From Membranipora membranacea (lineage: Eukaryota; Bryozoa; Gymnolaemata; Cheilostomatida; Membraniporidae), in contig OU612075.1 in assembly GCA_914767715.1 (NCBI GenBank), positions 7,068,001 to 7,132,000 of the forward strand: a stretch of DNA of 64,000 nucleotides. Reading direction: 5' to 3'. How positions within the stretch are numbered: position 1 is the stretch's first letter; every line of letters starts with the position of its first letter. The notes below the pieces were generated by a model. The model was given only the letters and a program-made list of their open reading frames with translations, had not been told where the DNA came from and ran no database searches. The translations under genes were made by a program, and so were the position numbers. Positions 12,701 through 26,000 of the stretch are shown in pieces.

Positions 12701-15601
12701 TTGGGCTGCTTATACATTCAGCATGTGAGGATCAGGGAACAACTTATGCAGACGTTTTCAATAGGCCCAAGGCAATTATCGTTTCAAGTATTTACTTAGA
12801 GAACATGTATATTTATGTTTGTGTAGTGTAGTGCAAATATAACTGTAGTGCAAAACTTCCACAAAACTGGTAATATCGTCCGGATATTATTTTCCATTCT
12901 TTTTGAAAGGGGAAGTTAGATGTAACCTCCTCATTGTATGGAACAGGCGGATCAACATACAAAAACATTTCCAATGGTGGTACATAGGAGCAAACTTACC
13001 TAGAATTTCGCCTCCTTGGTCTTTTAGGTCGTATATTAGTTTACTATCCTCTCCGTATTTACCAGTGAGAGTATCTTTTAACTCAAATACAGGAGTGTCT
13101 ATCGTTTCAGCGCCATGACGCTTGAATGTGTCTATCACTATACCAAAGACCTTTTCCCTGATAGACATCTGATCGGGAGCATAATCTCTAGTACCCTACA
13201 GAGAGAAGACAACAACAGCATCAAGTCTGAATTATTTCGACATTTAGTAGTAAAAGAAACAATTTGATTTGGTGAGATAACGATTCCTAGTTAAATTCAA
13301 CAGTTGAATTAAGTGATATGCATTTCCAGGGATTAAATTCAATTTTAGTTTCAATTTAATACGGTTTAAGATTAATTGGCAAATAACAGGAAGTGATGCT
13401 CTAAATTGGGGGTGTTGCCATCATTCCCACAATGCAAATAAATCCTGGAACTCTCATGAAGACCCAGATCCTTCTTTTAGTGCCATGACGGACTTGAATC
13501 TCATTGGGAATTACAGTAAATTGCATTGTGGGTTATTCATACACATGTCTTCATTACAATTATGGTTTTACTGTGTCGCCATGGTTTTTATCATAAAGAT
13601 CAAATCTGAGGGGATTAAAAATTTGGGAAGCAGATAATCAAAGAAGGTATTTGGGCACCAATTAAGAAACCAATCTAATCTGTGATCACTCATCATATGG
13701 TAGCAAACGTAATTCAATAGTAGGAAGATCATAGCAGAAAAATGGTAGTACGTAATTAATCACTTCCCCCCAAGGGATAACTCTTGCGTAAATTATACAC
13801 CTGAAAGTTACCAGAAATGACACCTGATTTAGAGCACTATGCTAATGATATGACACGGAAGAGAGCTGATCAACTGTTCATGTCTGAGTTTAAATACATA
13901 ATCGTCATCCCTTCAGACAGTTATCAATTTTTACACATATTAAACTCAACTGAAGACCAGTTGATGATATTATTACCTTTGGGGTTTTGAGCACAAAGTG
14001 CTTAGGGGCTGTCCCATCTGATATCTGAGCTTTCAGTGCTAATAGCTTAGCAACTTCTTCATCGATCTAAATAAAAATCCAACCAAATTGTTTTACAAAT
14101 GAAATACTGTCTCTCTCTGCAAGCTTTGGGAAAAGCATACAAAGCTGTAAAAAAGAAGCTGAATGTTATAACTGAAATTCAACATAAGGCCAAGTCAACA
14201 ATATAGTTGGTTAAGAATTAAGATGGTCAGTTTGAGATTAAGTTGGTGAGCAAACCACGCTTTGTTGTTGCCCCCCTCCCCCACAACAAAGCTTGTCAAG
14301 ACAGTGGCTACCAGAACCATGTGTCAACTTTGAATATAAGGATCATTTATTTTACCAAGACTTTCAAGCAGCAATAATCATTATTTAGAGCGAGACTTTT
14401 AAATCTCACCTGTTGAAGTGGCGGGTATTCACGAGTCAGTGCAGCATAGTAACGACGTGGTAGGCGATTTAAGCAGCAACGTGGATGTAGTATCATAGTC
14501 CGCATCAAGTGTCGCGTCGTGTTCATTGTGATGATAGTGGTAGTAGTCGATACGTAGATTGTGGGAAAAGGAGAATAAAAGTTCTTGGCATGAATCCTCA
14601 GTTTTAGAACAGCTAGAGTAGGGACAAAATCAAACAAACAACAACTAGTCCCGCTTATGTTAGAAATAACATGGTTTAGTGGCTCATATTTTGACTATGG
14701 CTTATATGTGACAGGATATATCTGCCACAGACACTTAATACCCTAGTTTTTGTATTCAAATTCTGTCAAGGTTATTGGTAGTCTCATTTCATTATATCAA
14801 CCACATTAGGATGGGCTGTGGTTGGTAATATAATACCAAAATCCAACAATCCGGGCAGAGTTTGAGCACCTAGACTGTGACTACAAAGTGCTTATAATCT
14901 TTCATTCTGACTCTAGTCCCTGATATTGATCCTAGATAGCTCATTTACACAAAACGATGGATTCCTTTCATTGGAGAAAATAGCAGATGTGGAAGAGAAC
15001 TATGCTCTGCATGCCCCGCTCAGATTCAAGATAGCAGGAGCAAACCCTGTCCATTAATTGTTTATGGGGAACATGAAAATATACACACATAGCCTACATA
15101 CAACGTCAGTACATGCATAGGTAGGATTGATTGATTTGATAGTGATAAATAGGCCTAGCTAATAGCTAGCCTTAACTTCTAGGCCTAAGTTTAGGAGTAC
15201 CTGTCCTAGATCTATCTATATCTCAAGAGCACTGGAACATAATTAATTGTTCATTAAAACAATTTTCTGATATATTTACACTGAGATTATGATGGATTCA
15301 AATAACATCCAACTGTCAGGCCAATGGAGCAACCAGTTGCAAATGACTAAGGCAAGTAAGTGAACTAAAAATAACTGTAATGTAACTCAATCACTGCTGA
15401 ATTAGTAGGGAAAGAAAAATAATAATGTAGTATTTCATTATCATGATTCAATGAATAGACCCTGAAGCAGAGGAAATGACTTCATCACCAGTAGTATTAG
15501 GATGTGTGACAAACCTCTGATTTTGCTGCCTTCTTTGATTTCAATTCCCTCACTCGGTCACCCTGAGCTTTTATCTGATCTTCAATTGTGTTAGTTGACA
15601 T
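6748..15601 (-). CDS. HARS: Histidyl-tRNA synthetase, cytosolic form, 12 exons
   Basis: Exons in transcript order: 15515-15601, 13977-14066, 13000-13195, 12326-12471, 11762-11869, 11300-11398, 10750-10843, 10180-10307, 9010-9172, 8094-8284, 7477-7623, 6748-6825. They join in phase to 508 residues (human HARS1 is 509). The enzyme charges tRNA-His with histidine. Exon 1 encodes a short charged WHEP-type helix ([14 protein letters not shown]...). The class II catalytic core follows: [14 protein letters not shown] (motif 1), [19 protein letters not shown] (motif 2), the HisRS-specific [13 protein letters not shown] and [14 protein letters not shown] (motif 3). The C-terminal anticodon-binding domain ends in the last two exons. 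Every junction is GT-AG. The gene converges with the Rieske gene, and an alternative first exon at 14410-14526 gives a mitochondrial form. No second HARS gene is seen in the window. Confidence 0.97.
7095..7419. mobile_element. MITE with TTAA target duplication
   Basis: TTAAAGTGACAGTCCTA at 7095 is perfectly inverted as TAGGACTGTCACTTTAA ending at 7419. Reading TTAA as the duplicated target leaves an element with AGTGACAGTCCTA ends, the pattern of piggyBac- or Kolobok-type non-autonomous elements. It lies in the last HARS intron. The reading frame at 7185-7385 is inside it and shows no protein similarity I recognise. Confidence 0.7.
7966..8060. repeat. Inverted repeat with GGAATTCCAGG ends
   Basis: TCCTGGAATTCC near the left is inverted as GGGAATTCCAGGA near the right, followed by AATTGCCTCATGGGATA. 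Similar sequence (TTCCAG...TTGCATTGTGGG) occurs at 13424-13549 and 17985-18025. Probably a MITE family; borders approximate. Confidence 0.4.
12570..12630. repeat. Two tandem palindromes separated by ATTTAAC
   Basis: A 27-bp palindrome (arm CAGGGAGTTTGGG, central A, exact inverse) is followed by ATTTAAC and a second imperfect 27-bp palindrome (CAAGGAGTTAGAG...). ATTTAAC precedes the first, separates the two and recurs as ATCTAAC after the second. Lies in a HARS intron. Confidence 0.55.
13424..13549. repeat. Inverted repeat with CCCACAATGCAA ends
   Basis: CCCACAATGCAA near 13430 is exactly inverted as TTGCATTGTGGG near 13540, in a HARS intron. It relates to the repeats at 7966-8060 and 17985-18025. 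A MITE-type origin is inferred. Confidence 0.45.
14255..14308. mobile_element. Foldback MITE family B, copy 2
   Basis: CCACGCTTTGTTGT pairs with ACAACAAAGCTTGTCAAGAC at the right, around a C-rich loop. The right arm resembles copy 1 at 6578-6655. It lies just downstream of the alternative mitochondrial HARS exon. Confidence 0.45.
14410..14526 (-). CDS. HARS: Alternative first exon: mitochondrial HARS
   Basis: A 39-codon exon starts at an ATG and ends in a GT donor in the same phase (0) as the cytosolic first exon at 15515-15601. It can therefore splice to the shared exon at 13977-14066 and give a 518-residue protein. The peptide ([18 protein letters not shown]..., then [10 protein letters not shown]) is rich in Arg and hydrophobic residues with no acid until position 33, typical of a mitochondrial presequence. 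It lies 3' of the cytosolic first exon, so an internal promoter or exon skipping would choose the isoform. Vertebrates use two genes, HARS1 and HARS2, for this. Confidence 0.85.
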
Positions 15602-17001
15602 GCTGCTTTTTAATTTTTTTCTTTCCTAGCTGATGTAAACAATATCCGGTCATAAACGCAGTGTACTATTTCCATTTAGTGATTGTGTAAAATATATTGT
15701 ATATCCATGAGGGGCAAACTCCCAATAAAGTCCTCAATTATGGAATATCACAGCTAAAGATCTGGTAAACTGTGAAATGACTGAGTTTTCGAAGCAAAGC
15801 AGAGCTGTTCACTATTTTGAGTTCAGCTCATGAAAATCATAAATGCGGTCTCTTGTCCGCATGTGTGCGTTCCCATCACTTTTTCAAGGCAGCTTAATCA
15901 TACGATTCACCAATAGTTTCATTACTAACCACTGTCTGAGTGTTGAATTCTCTAGCTGGTGATATGTGATCTAGTCTTGCCTCCGATGCAATATCAATTG
16001 TATCACGCAGATAATCCACACTTTATATTACAGAGTATTAAGTGTGTAAACTCCCTGCAGCAATTTGATTTAATGTCTCTGGTAATTTGCTGATTTGCTG
16101 AGAGTTTGAGTGGATCTGATACCAAGCGTAAGCATATAGTTAATCTCACAAGGCCATAAATAAATTTTTATTTTGTTATTTTTAAGGTATAATTTGATTT
16201 CATACTTAATCCATCAAACTCCTTCAGCAGATAAAGAATTTAAAGATATCAAAGACCATGGTATACAAGTGGAATCCGGTTTCAGATCTCAATCATACAT
16301 CACAAAGTCAAAGGTAGCTAGCAAGGCGGGGGATTTGACGGCAGTAATTTTGATATCCAAATGATTTTTTGGTGAAACTCTTTGCTCTATATATCATAAA
16401 ATCAAAGTTATTTGGTTTGTTCTCAGGATGGGTGCTGTAGCGCCGTCTTGCAGAGGGTATATGAGTGACCTCCCCCAAGAATAGAGGTAGAGCTGAGCGA
16501 CTCAGCCAATTTTTCAAATATAACTAAAAAATCAGTTAGCTACCAGGACCATTGTTGTAATGCCAATGGAATGATTGAGATATCATTTAGAGCTGACGAG
16601 ATTGCTTCATTTCCGTAATAAACATTTTCTTGACCTAGAATATATTCTGTCTATCCTTAGGTCGAATAAAGTTCACACCCACAAAAAACAAGAATGCATA
16701 TTTTTATTTTTTGTTTTGTATGGGTGTAAATGAGCTTTATTTGGCAGGCATCTTAATTTGCTGAGTATATCGACAAGAGCAGGAGGACACATCAATGCCA
16801 ATGTCCATATCTCATGTCAAAAGTTTCAGTTATACAATTAGTGATGACTTCTGAACCTTAAAAACATGTAGAAAGAAGAACGAAGTTTTATTATCTGTTA
16901 CCTTCCGGATGAGGTTATGTTTATTTGACAAGTTATTCTTGTTTTAGTATTTATAAAATTTCACTTTATTTTCGAACTAACATCTAGGAATAGACATTTG
17001 G
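15602..17001. other. Intergenic: HARS 5' flank and DUF229 gene 3' end
   Basis: No coding exon is supported. It contains the HARS upstream region. TTTATT at 16966-16971 (AATAAA on minus), about 30 bp past the stop of the DUF229-family gene, is a good polyadenylation signal for it. A hairpin at 16663-16743 pairs ACACCCACAAAAAACAA with TTGTTTTGTATGGGTGT. Confidence 0.4.
16663..16743. repeat. Inverted repeat with ACACCCA arms
   Basis: GAATAAAGTTCACACCCAC at the left is imperfectly inverted as TGGGTGTAAATGAGCTTTAT at the right, around an A/T-rich centre. Probably a small foldback element. Confidence 0.4.
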
Positions 17002-20000
17002 TTATACCTGATGCTTACAATAACAATAATTTCTCAACAAATCAGAGTCTATGCATTTTGAGGTTGTGCCGTATAAGTTTATTCTGCCTATATCTCCCTG
17101 CACAGTATAAGTTGGTGATGAACCAAAGTTTCTGACCGTAGCCTCAAGTATTGCTCCTCCTGGCTCAACGACAAACTTTATAAAATAATCATGATAAGGT
17201 TTTTTGTTACTTTTTCCTTTGACATAATGGGCTGCAGCGATTTTCTGCAGTTTTAAAGTTTCACATATCTGTTTGTAGTCCTCTAGAAGGTTGTTGATAT
17301 GATTTAAGGCGGCTGCTGCAGATTCTGTTACATTTTTGTTTCCGATCCTAACAGGCTTCACAGCCCTGCATATACAAAAGTTTGGTGGAATTCCAGCATC
17401 CTTGCATGTTCTTGACATCGGTATCTTTCCAAACAAGCTCAACCCTGTTAGAGAATAAGAAGTTTTAATCAGGAACCATGATTGGTCACAAGGTTATTTC
17501 ATTGTCTTAGTGCTCAGATGGCGGCAAGTGTGAGTTTGCGTAGTATTACATTATCAATCAGAAAGAATTGATTGATAATGTAATGCCTAAAACTCGCACT
17601 TCCAACTGTCTGAGCGAGTTGCCCTAAAGCAGTAAGCATCGTGAAGTGAGGCTTTGAAAAACTTCCTGAACTGTGTGTGGGCAGCAAACTGCCAGATGCT
17701 GAAACAGACACTAAAAGGTCATTGACAGTGAGAAATTGATCTTAGCCATAAGGCCGAGAAGCACAGAGTCACAAGATTGTATCTTACCATCAAGGCAGTA
17801 GATGGTCAGTAGTCTAGTCCTAGTGGATAAGCTATAGTGTGAGGTGTATTTGTTGTATAAGTCTCAGACAAGCAAAGAGAACAGATTGCTTCAGATTGGG
17901 GTAAGTCATTGAGCCAAAAAGCTTCATTTCCTGAAGTACTAGGCCTACCTAAAATTGCCTTGAAAATTAGCCATTATATTTACCTATGGGATTTCCAGAA
18001 AAGTGCATTGTGGGATATTTTCTAAAACTGCTGTTTAGCAGCTATAACTCTTCACTCACCTCGCGTTAAAGTTCCATTGACAAGGCGATTGTGGACTAAT
18101 GGTTCTTTTTTCTGATCTAGTATGTCATTTAGAGTTCTGTACATATCGAAGGGAGTTGTCAAGGCGTTCTCAACATTGTACTACAAATCCATAATGAGAG
18201 TGAATTCGAGAATTAGAGCGATTCGTCCCCCTCCAACCTTAATCTATAAAACTGCTCAGCTTTCTATCCTGTCTCTCGTAGTGGTTAGCTTTCTTCACTT
18301 TGTTAGAATGGTGCGCTCAAATTAACTGATTTCCCATAACTGGAAATTAAGAATTCGCTATGTTTTGCGGTGTGACTATCGAATGACTATTAGGCGACAA
18401 TACTTTTAGATTTTCACATCACTATGCACACTCATCAGAAATTGCGCATGAGTTCCAACTGAATGAAAACATTGTGTAGTCGCCCTTTGGATTTCCCACA
18501 GGGAGCAGCGAGAGGCCGCAAGGCATATATATTTTCTAAGCATAATTCACAGTAATACGCACTCCTAAATAATCCTGCTACACCATCTGTTGCTCATAGT
18601 TGTATTTTCACCCTACATACATGCCACTGAAACCAACTATGCCTGAAACTAGATAAAGCTCGTATATCATTTAGGACTTATGATTTATGATACAAAAAGG
18701 TTATTCGGAGGCAGCTTGTATAAAATCACCTGCATTATTTCATAGATATCCTTGTATTCCTTTTTGAACCATTTTGGGAAAACTAGCAATTGCAGTGGTA
18801 GTCTTTCCTCTATCCTCCCAAGTGCAGTATTCCTAAAACTTCCGAATCGAGCTCCGTGGTCACTACCAAATATCAGAAGCGTGTTCTCAAAAGTGCCTAC
18901 AAAAATTAAACAAGGGTAATTCCTTGTCCTGAAAACTGATTTAAGCCCTCTGCAGACCTGAAAACCTGCTCTGGCTAGAGTTAGTAAATAATCTCATCGG
19001 TTAATCAACATGATTTTAATGGCAAGAATCAGATTTTCTAGCTGGTCCAAGCGGGCTTTTTAGCGATCCAGTAATGCATGATTTTTTCCAGGTCATTTTC
19101 ACTCCAACTTAGTATGAACCCCGGAACCCTCTACATTAAAGAGAAAATGCACTGCAAAAAACATGGAACAGGAAGTTAGTTAGTTGACTCAAGTAATGAA
19201 CTTGATTATACGCAATTGAGCAAAATTTTACAATACTGCCCTGATGCAGTTTCTAATATATAGAATAAAATTCAACCCAACAATTCTCATAATGAACCAC
19301 CTTGCTAGTAATTTCATTTACGGATGATATATTACGGGGCGGTCAATAAGGACATAGTATACACTTTATATAAAGCAAAAATAAAATAAAAAATGTATTT
19401 TCTCTGTTGACACAATGCCTACCTGCGTCAAAGTGCTTTTTGAAGAATCTGTAATAGTCCTGGTCAGTTCTACCCAAATTGAAAGGATTTCCGTGGCTGA
19501 GCTGGTTCATAAAATACCAAAAGAAGAAGTTGTTGTCCTTGTGCAATGTTAGAAAATCATCCAGTATATCTAGCATTGTCTGATGTATGTAAGACTTTTT
19601 ATCTACAAGCATATGAACATCCGCTTGTTGGACGGAATTCACATTTAGGTATATGGAAAAGTATTTAAACTCAACAGCAGTTGCTTTTAGGCTTTAAACA
19701 AATTTCAATGGCTACGTTTATTAAACTTGGGCGGTTATCGTGCGAGATGGGATATGAAATATATAACGTAAAATACAGAATATAGGGTATAGAACAGGGG
19801 TGCCCAACGTTTTCATTGAGGGGGCCGCATCCACATATTGCAATGTCCCTGGGGGCCCGTAACCTTGCCATAAATCGAACACTCAAACATGGGTGTGCAG
19901 TATTTTATCTTTGCAGTGAGCAATTTATTTATTGGAGCTCACTCAAATGCAATGGTTGGGGAATTCCTTAATACTGTGACTAAATTTAGAGCGTTCCTTA

Positions 20001-23000
20001 TTATTTTACAAATGAGGAATGTAATAACTATAGGGGTGAAAATTGTTTTTGTGACTACGCGATCTTCTCAGACGGGTCGGGGGCCGCATAAAATTGGGTC
20101 AGGGGGCCGCATGGGCCAGGGCCACTCGTTGGGCAGCCCTAGTATAGAATATAGAACATAGTACAACAGACAAATAACATGAAATTAGAATATGGAATAT
20201 AGAATATAGAATTACCTTATGGAATATACCATATAGAATATAGCATAAAGCATACACAATATAGCATATAGAAAATAACATATAGAATTCACCTGTTGTA
20301 TTTCGGCATGTTCCCAATTTTTCAATATAGTTCAATACGTTCTTCAAATAATAATCTGTTGGCTGCAAACACAAATAGTCAACATCAGTCATGTGAATAA
20401 AATTTGGTAGAATTTTTTAATTTGATGTCGTTTTACATATCCTTATCTCAAAGGCCCCATTTTTGTTTGCCCTTGAGATACGGCTATGTTGGACATTGGA
20501 TCTATATAAGTACGAGGAAGATAGTTGTTTTCAATAAACATTGTGTACAGTTATATCTTCATTTAAGATTTTAGGCTCATATAAAAGTCATTATGATATT
20601 GTTGTAACCTGCGTAGCGAATCCTTTTTTTACATAGTTGAAGGTCGAGTATGTCGTATCCTCCATGTATCCAGTGACATAGCTCCTATTTGAGAAATTGT
20701 TCCAAATTAACGGTATTAAGTTCATGGACTTTTTCCTAATATCCCAGTCAAATTCGAGGTCGCCTTTGCCTGCAAGTTGAGAAAAATGCAATTGAAGATA
20801 CCGCTTCACATCTTCTGCTACAATGCTGTTCAATACTGTCTAGCAAAATAATATGTGGAACTCCAGGAATCATCATTTACATTGGCAAGGATTCCCATCT
20901 GCCACAAACTTAAACATTTATAAAAATCTCAACACAAGGAAATCTATTCTTTTATGGCTTATTTTTTTGCGTGATCTGTAAATTCATTGCTGTTGAAGTG
21001 ACTGGATGTGACTCGAAAACGCAATATGTACTCCACAATTCAAAGAAGTCATCTATAATCTATATCAAGCAGACCCTTAGTTCTAGGGGAGGCAGGAAGG
21101 GACTGACTCTCCCCTAGAATGCTAAATTGACCGGGCTAAATATGATAGGAAAGAATATTACATGACATGATCTGTTCTCCTTTGGATTTCCATCTGCACA
21201 TTTTTTACACTTTAGAATGTTTTGGAGGACCTCACAAGAAGAGCTTACAATACCCCACCTAGTATGACTTCATACGCTCAAAGTATTTTACCTCCCCTAC
21301 CATTTTCTCCTAGCTACGGCCCTGCCAAAAGATCTTGGGTAAAGGCGTCCATACCTGTGAGGTAAGGAATCATGTTAGGAAAGGTATTCAGTCCGACTGT
21401 ATGGTATCTGTCTAGAGAAATTCCCCCTTGTTCATTACGCAGATAGTAGTACGTCTCATTCATGACTCTTCTCGACATAGCATGAGCGATTCCATCATTG
21501 TAGAACAAAAGAACGCTGAGTCGTCTACCATTTTTCTTTTGTCGCATTATCATGGCTTCCTGTTCAGGATTCACTGTAAGAAAACCCAATGTTATCGTGA
21601 TAAGTCGGTTTTCTATATTTTCAGGGAGCAACTTTAGATGTTCAAGTAAAAAAATTTGGTAATGAATTGCAAAATACACAATATAAAGTCATCGAAAAGT
21701 AATGTTAAGCGCTTTTCTAAACATTATTGCATAGCAATAGGATAATATCGGACACTCATAATTTGGAAATATTTTGGGCCTCAATGGAACACTGGTTTTG
21801 GTATCTCATAACCTTGAAGGAAGGCAGTGCCACTATTGATATGCTGCAGAGATAAACTATGTCACAACGCTATCCTGCAGGCAGAATGCAGCCAATGTAT
21901 TGACTCATTCTGCGCATGCTCAACTCTGGGCATGAGCTGATCTCTGCAAAATTGAGTCTCGGAATTCCGAAGCCATCTGATTGGCTACCTGCTCTGGTGA
22001 CATACGTGTGGATTTGTTATTAATAATTATCCTCTCTTGTCATTATTAACTGATTTTGATTGACAGTTTATGCAGGGGATATCCCATTTCCCCTTTCCAA
22101 AGTTGCAATCAGAACCCAAACTAAACTCATTGTTCTTGCACATGCGCAAATTCAAGTCACGCATGATGCATACTTAGCCTTACGACACCTGCTTTGTGGT
22201 AATGATAGCCTAGTTTATCAGTGATCTACATGCCCAGTCAGATCACGAGAGTCAGTATGGTATTGACTCTGATTTGATTAGCTGTTGGGTAGGAAATAGA
22301 GCCAATGCCAAGTCACTGAATATAGCTATTGGGATATAGCAAAAGTGAAACTGCATTGCTTTCACATTCACTATAATATCAATAGGTACTCTCCGGAAAG
22401 TATCATCTGACCAGTGATTGGCTCTTTCACTCCAACCAGCCAATCACAGCCAACAAATTGGTGAGGCAGAATACAACTTACCTGTAAAGCGAACATGTAC
22501 CCTCTCATATCTCCCTTTACCGCTGGAGTTGCCACAACGAACGAACATATACTGTTCCAACAATGGTATTTTGAGGCCAGGTCCAGGCTTAAGTGGAAGT
22601 TTTTCACTCCATACTAGGTCCTTATCATTTTTTGCCCTATAAATAGAAATTATATATTCTGAGCCACTTTCTGTATGGAGTTGTAATTTGTCAGGCACCA
22701 ATAATGGCTGTAGAAGCAAGATTTAAAATTCTAAAGCAATTGATCTGAAAATTGAATATTTTCATCCAATAAATTGACACCAAGATTAGCGTTATTCTGA
22801 GCAAGATAATCAAACATTATTCAATTTTTATAACATGCTCTCTGCGGTATTCATAACCTCTTTTCGGTGTGTCAGTACTGATAAGTTTTTCACCAAGTTC
22901 AGACAGAGGTTTCAGCTATGAAAGGGGCAATGCAGTATTACAAACACCACAGGCCTCAAAAACCAAGCACAAAATTTCTACCTCAGTGTAAATTTCTTCT

Positions 23001-26000
23001 GCATTATTTTAATCTGTAGGGTCCCAACAGATCATGACAATACATTGAAATAGCACTTACCGATTTATAAATGACACCTGGCATATGCTGGCAGTACCGT
23101 TGTCATAGAAGTGTTCATTGCTTGAGTTAATCCTGATATGTGTTCTGTTCCAGATGTAGGTCAAAGGAGGAGCCTGGTTGCATTTTGTGGGAGCGGTTTT
23201 GATATTCTTCACAAATTTCATAATATTGCTATCCCACGGGTTAAGCAGGGGTATATTACATGCCGGTGTGTCATGGTTTAGTTTCGCCCTCGTGCTTTGT
23301 TGGCGGTAAAGAGGGTCAAAATACCTCCACTGAAAATTAAAATACAATAATGTGGAGTGTTTGAATTTGATTGTAGATTGAGGCAGGCTGGAAGGGCTGG
23401 ATATTCCCCCCAACCCTCTGATGCAAGGAGAGGTTGGAAAAATTGGATGATTATAGTTCAAGAGTTATGCATCCACATAAAAACAGTGGGCAACTCCAGT
23501 AATTGAACCTTATTGACCTGAAGGTATATAAAGAAGGACAAGATCAACGTAAGCAACCATGAGATATTAAGTCTATGAATATATTAAAGCATTGTGCCAA
23601 TCAGAGCAGTGGCGTAAACCTATTAGCGCCTGGATGTATGATTTTTATGATTTATATTATGATCAACCAACAGCAGCGAGGAGATTTACAACTCCCACCC
23701 CTAATATTTCAGGGTGCAAGAGCACACTGATCATGTCGTATATGTGCATGTGTATCTCTGAATGATAAAAAGTGAATTAATTTACTTAGCATGAGTACCA
23801 TCATTAGGAATTTGATGTGACAACCTGTAGTCAAGTTTACTATTTAGGGGTGGGTACATGTTAGGTACTGATACTGAATTGAGTCTAACGATCAGAGATA
23901 TACACATAGACATGGATATACACGTCAATACGGTTGTCTCAATTTGGTACCAGAGTGAACAGAGAAAACTCACGTCAGTTTTATCCTTGGGATGTGATGT
24001 TGATCTCAGCTTACCGTGACCCTTTTTATCAGTTTTTGTTGTTGTGCCCTGTGTTGTTTTCACCTACAACATGTGATGAAGAATATCTTGTTAGCTTCGA
24101 AAAAGTTCAATAATCATACTTACCCCCCCCCCCCCCCTGAGTTCAAACAGTGAACACTAGAATTCTTTACTTGATATGTGCTTACTTGCTCTACCTGTAT
24201 GACAATACAACAGAGCAAAGGTTTGTCTCCGCTGATATATTAGCGGTATTCGGACGGACAGTTGTTCCACTTTTCATTTAGGTAGAAAAAATGCAACCAA
24301 TGTATAAGCGCTGATTAATCGAGCCCAACAATTGGCTAGAAGGGATGATAATGATAGAAGCCTGATGCTCTGACCCAAAGACTGTCAATTGACACAGATA
24401 ACCCAGTGATATAAACCATTTATATATTCATCTCTGCACGGCAAACTGCCGTGTAATGTAACGAGAGCATGCCACGGCTAGTCAGGGTTTTCCCCCTCTA
24501 CTCCGAATGAAAAGACACTAAACCTATCAGCGTGTATATCCTTACTCTGTGACAAGTCGTGCAACTGATTGACCAACCTGCTGAGTTGAAGCTGTTCTTG
24601 ATGTCCCTGGTGCTATACTTGATTTGACAGAATCTTTTGTGGATTTGCTTTCATGATGTCCAGGCAATGTAGAAGAAATTCCCTCCACATACATAATTGG
24701 TGCATATGAAACTAAAATAATCGAGCAGAAATATAAGAGACAGAAAAGTTTGACAGCTAATAGACCATCAACAGCATTTGGCTAGGCGCTCCTGATGCTG
24801 GATGGACTGGACTCTTAGATTTTAAAGGTGCTGAGCTGGGTGGGATTGAAGTTTTGGTATCTTCTATCATGTTGTAGACTCTTACTACCATACTTGCCAA
24901 CCTGTACGCATAAAGCGTTTATGAACGCTTATTTGACACTAATTGAGTTTTAAACGCAAAATGCTAGCTGTACGCATTTATGTTTTTCAAACACCTGTTC
25001 ATCTAATTTAGGTAATCAAAAACGCATCTTTAGTGTTTGCTTACAGTTTACTTGCATAATCTTGTCATTGTTGATTGATAGGTAATACACCTGTAATTAG
25101 GTGAAGGTCAATGTTTCAGTATGCCCTGACCAGTATGAAAGATAATGACTGCTGATGAATATAGAAATTTGTTCAAAGTGACACTTAATTATCCTGCCTT
25201 CTTTTGTAACCAAGAGTACAGCTTTCTGTTATTTCTAGCTATTTGTGACTAATCTTTTTGTGAACAATTTTCCTTGGTCAAATCAGTGTTGGCTCAGATG
25301 GCGATCTTGTTAGTTTAGCCTGCCATCACTCCGTCTATTTAAAAGTGAGAGGTTTTATAGACGTAAAACTGTACCTTGTATTAACATATTATTATTGTGG
25401 ATGCGGATTATCAAACCCGTATTGGATCAATAACTTGTAAGTAATTTTCCGGATAACTGATGCATTTGATTTCTATGTATTCACATTTGATGTCACATTT
25501 TACTCTAGTTTATTTGATGCAGAAGCAAGTTAATTCCTACTCAAACGAGAATATTTTCTATGCTTGTTTTTACATGATTGCAGGTTACAATTAAAATGAA
25601 TTGCTGCAAAGCTCATTTACTGTTGACAGTCTACGTTCCGAGTCCCATCCCAATACAGTCAACTTGTTGCACCCATCCTCCAAAATAAAATGACTAGTAT
25701 GCTGATGACAAATCAGGACCCAGGCAAGTTGATAGTACTGCAGTCAGTAATATTGAGGCATGAAAATGTTGCCTGTTGTATTTGCAATTGAAATTTTGGT
25801 GATTTGAGGTTTCAAATAATTTCAGCAAAATCAATTTGGGGCGCTTTATGCAGACAAGTCAGTTGAGGCAAAATTAGCTGGAAAACCTGTAAAAATGCAC
25901 TTGCTCCGTTTGATTGAGCGCCAAAAAAAATCTGACAACGAATTTCCTTTCAATACTCTCAAATATGTCAGAGCAGAAGCAGACCATCGTTTTGAGTGGT

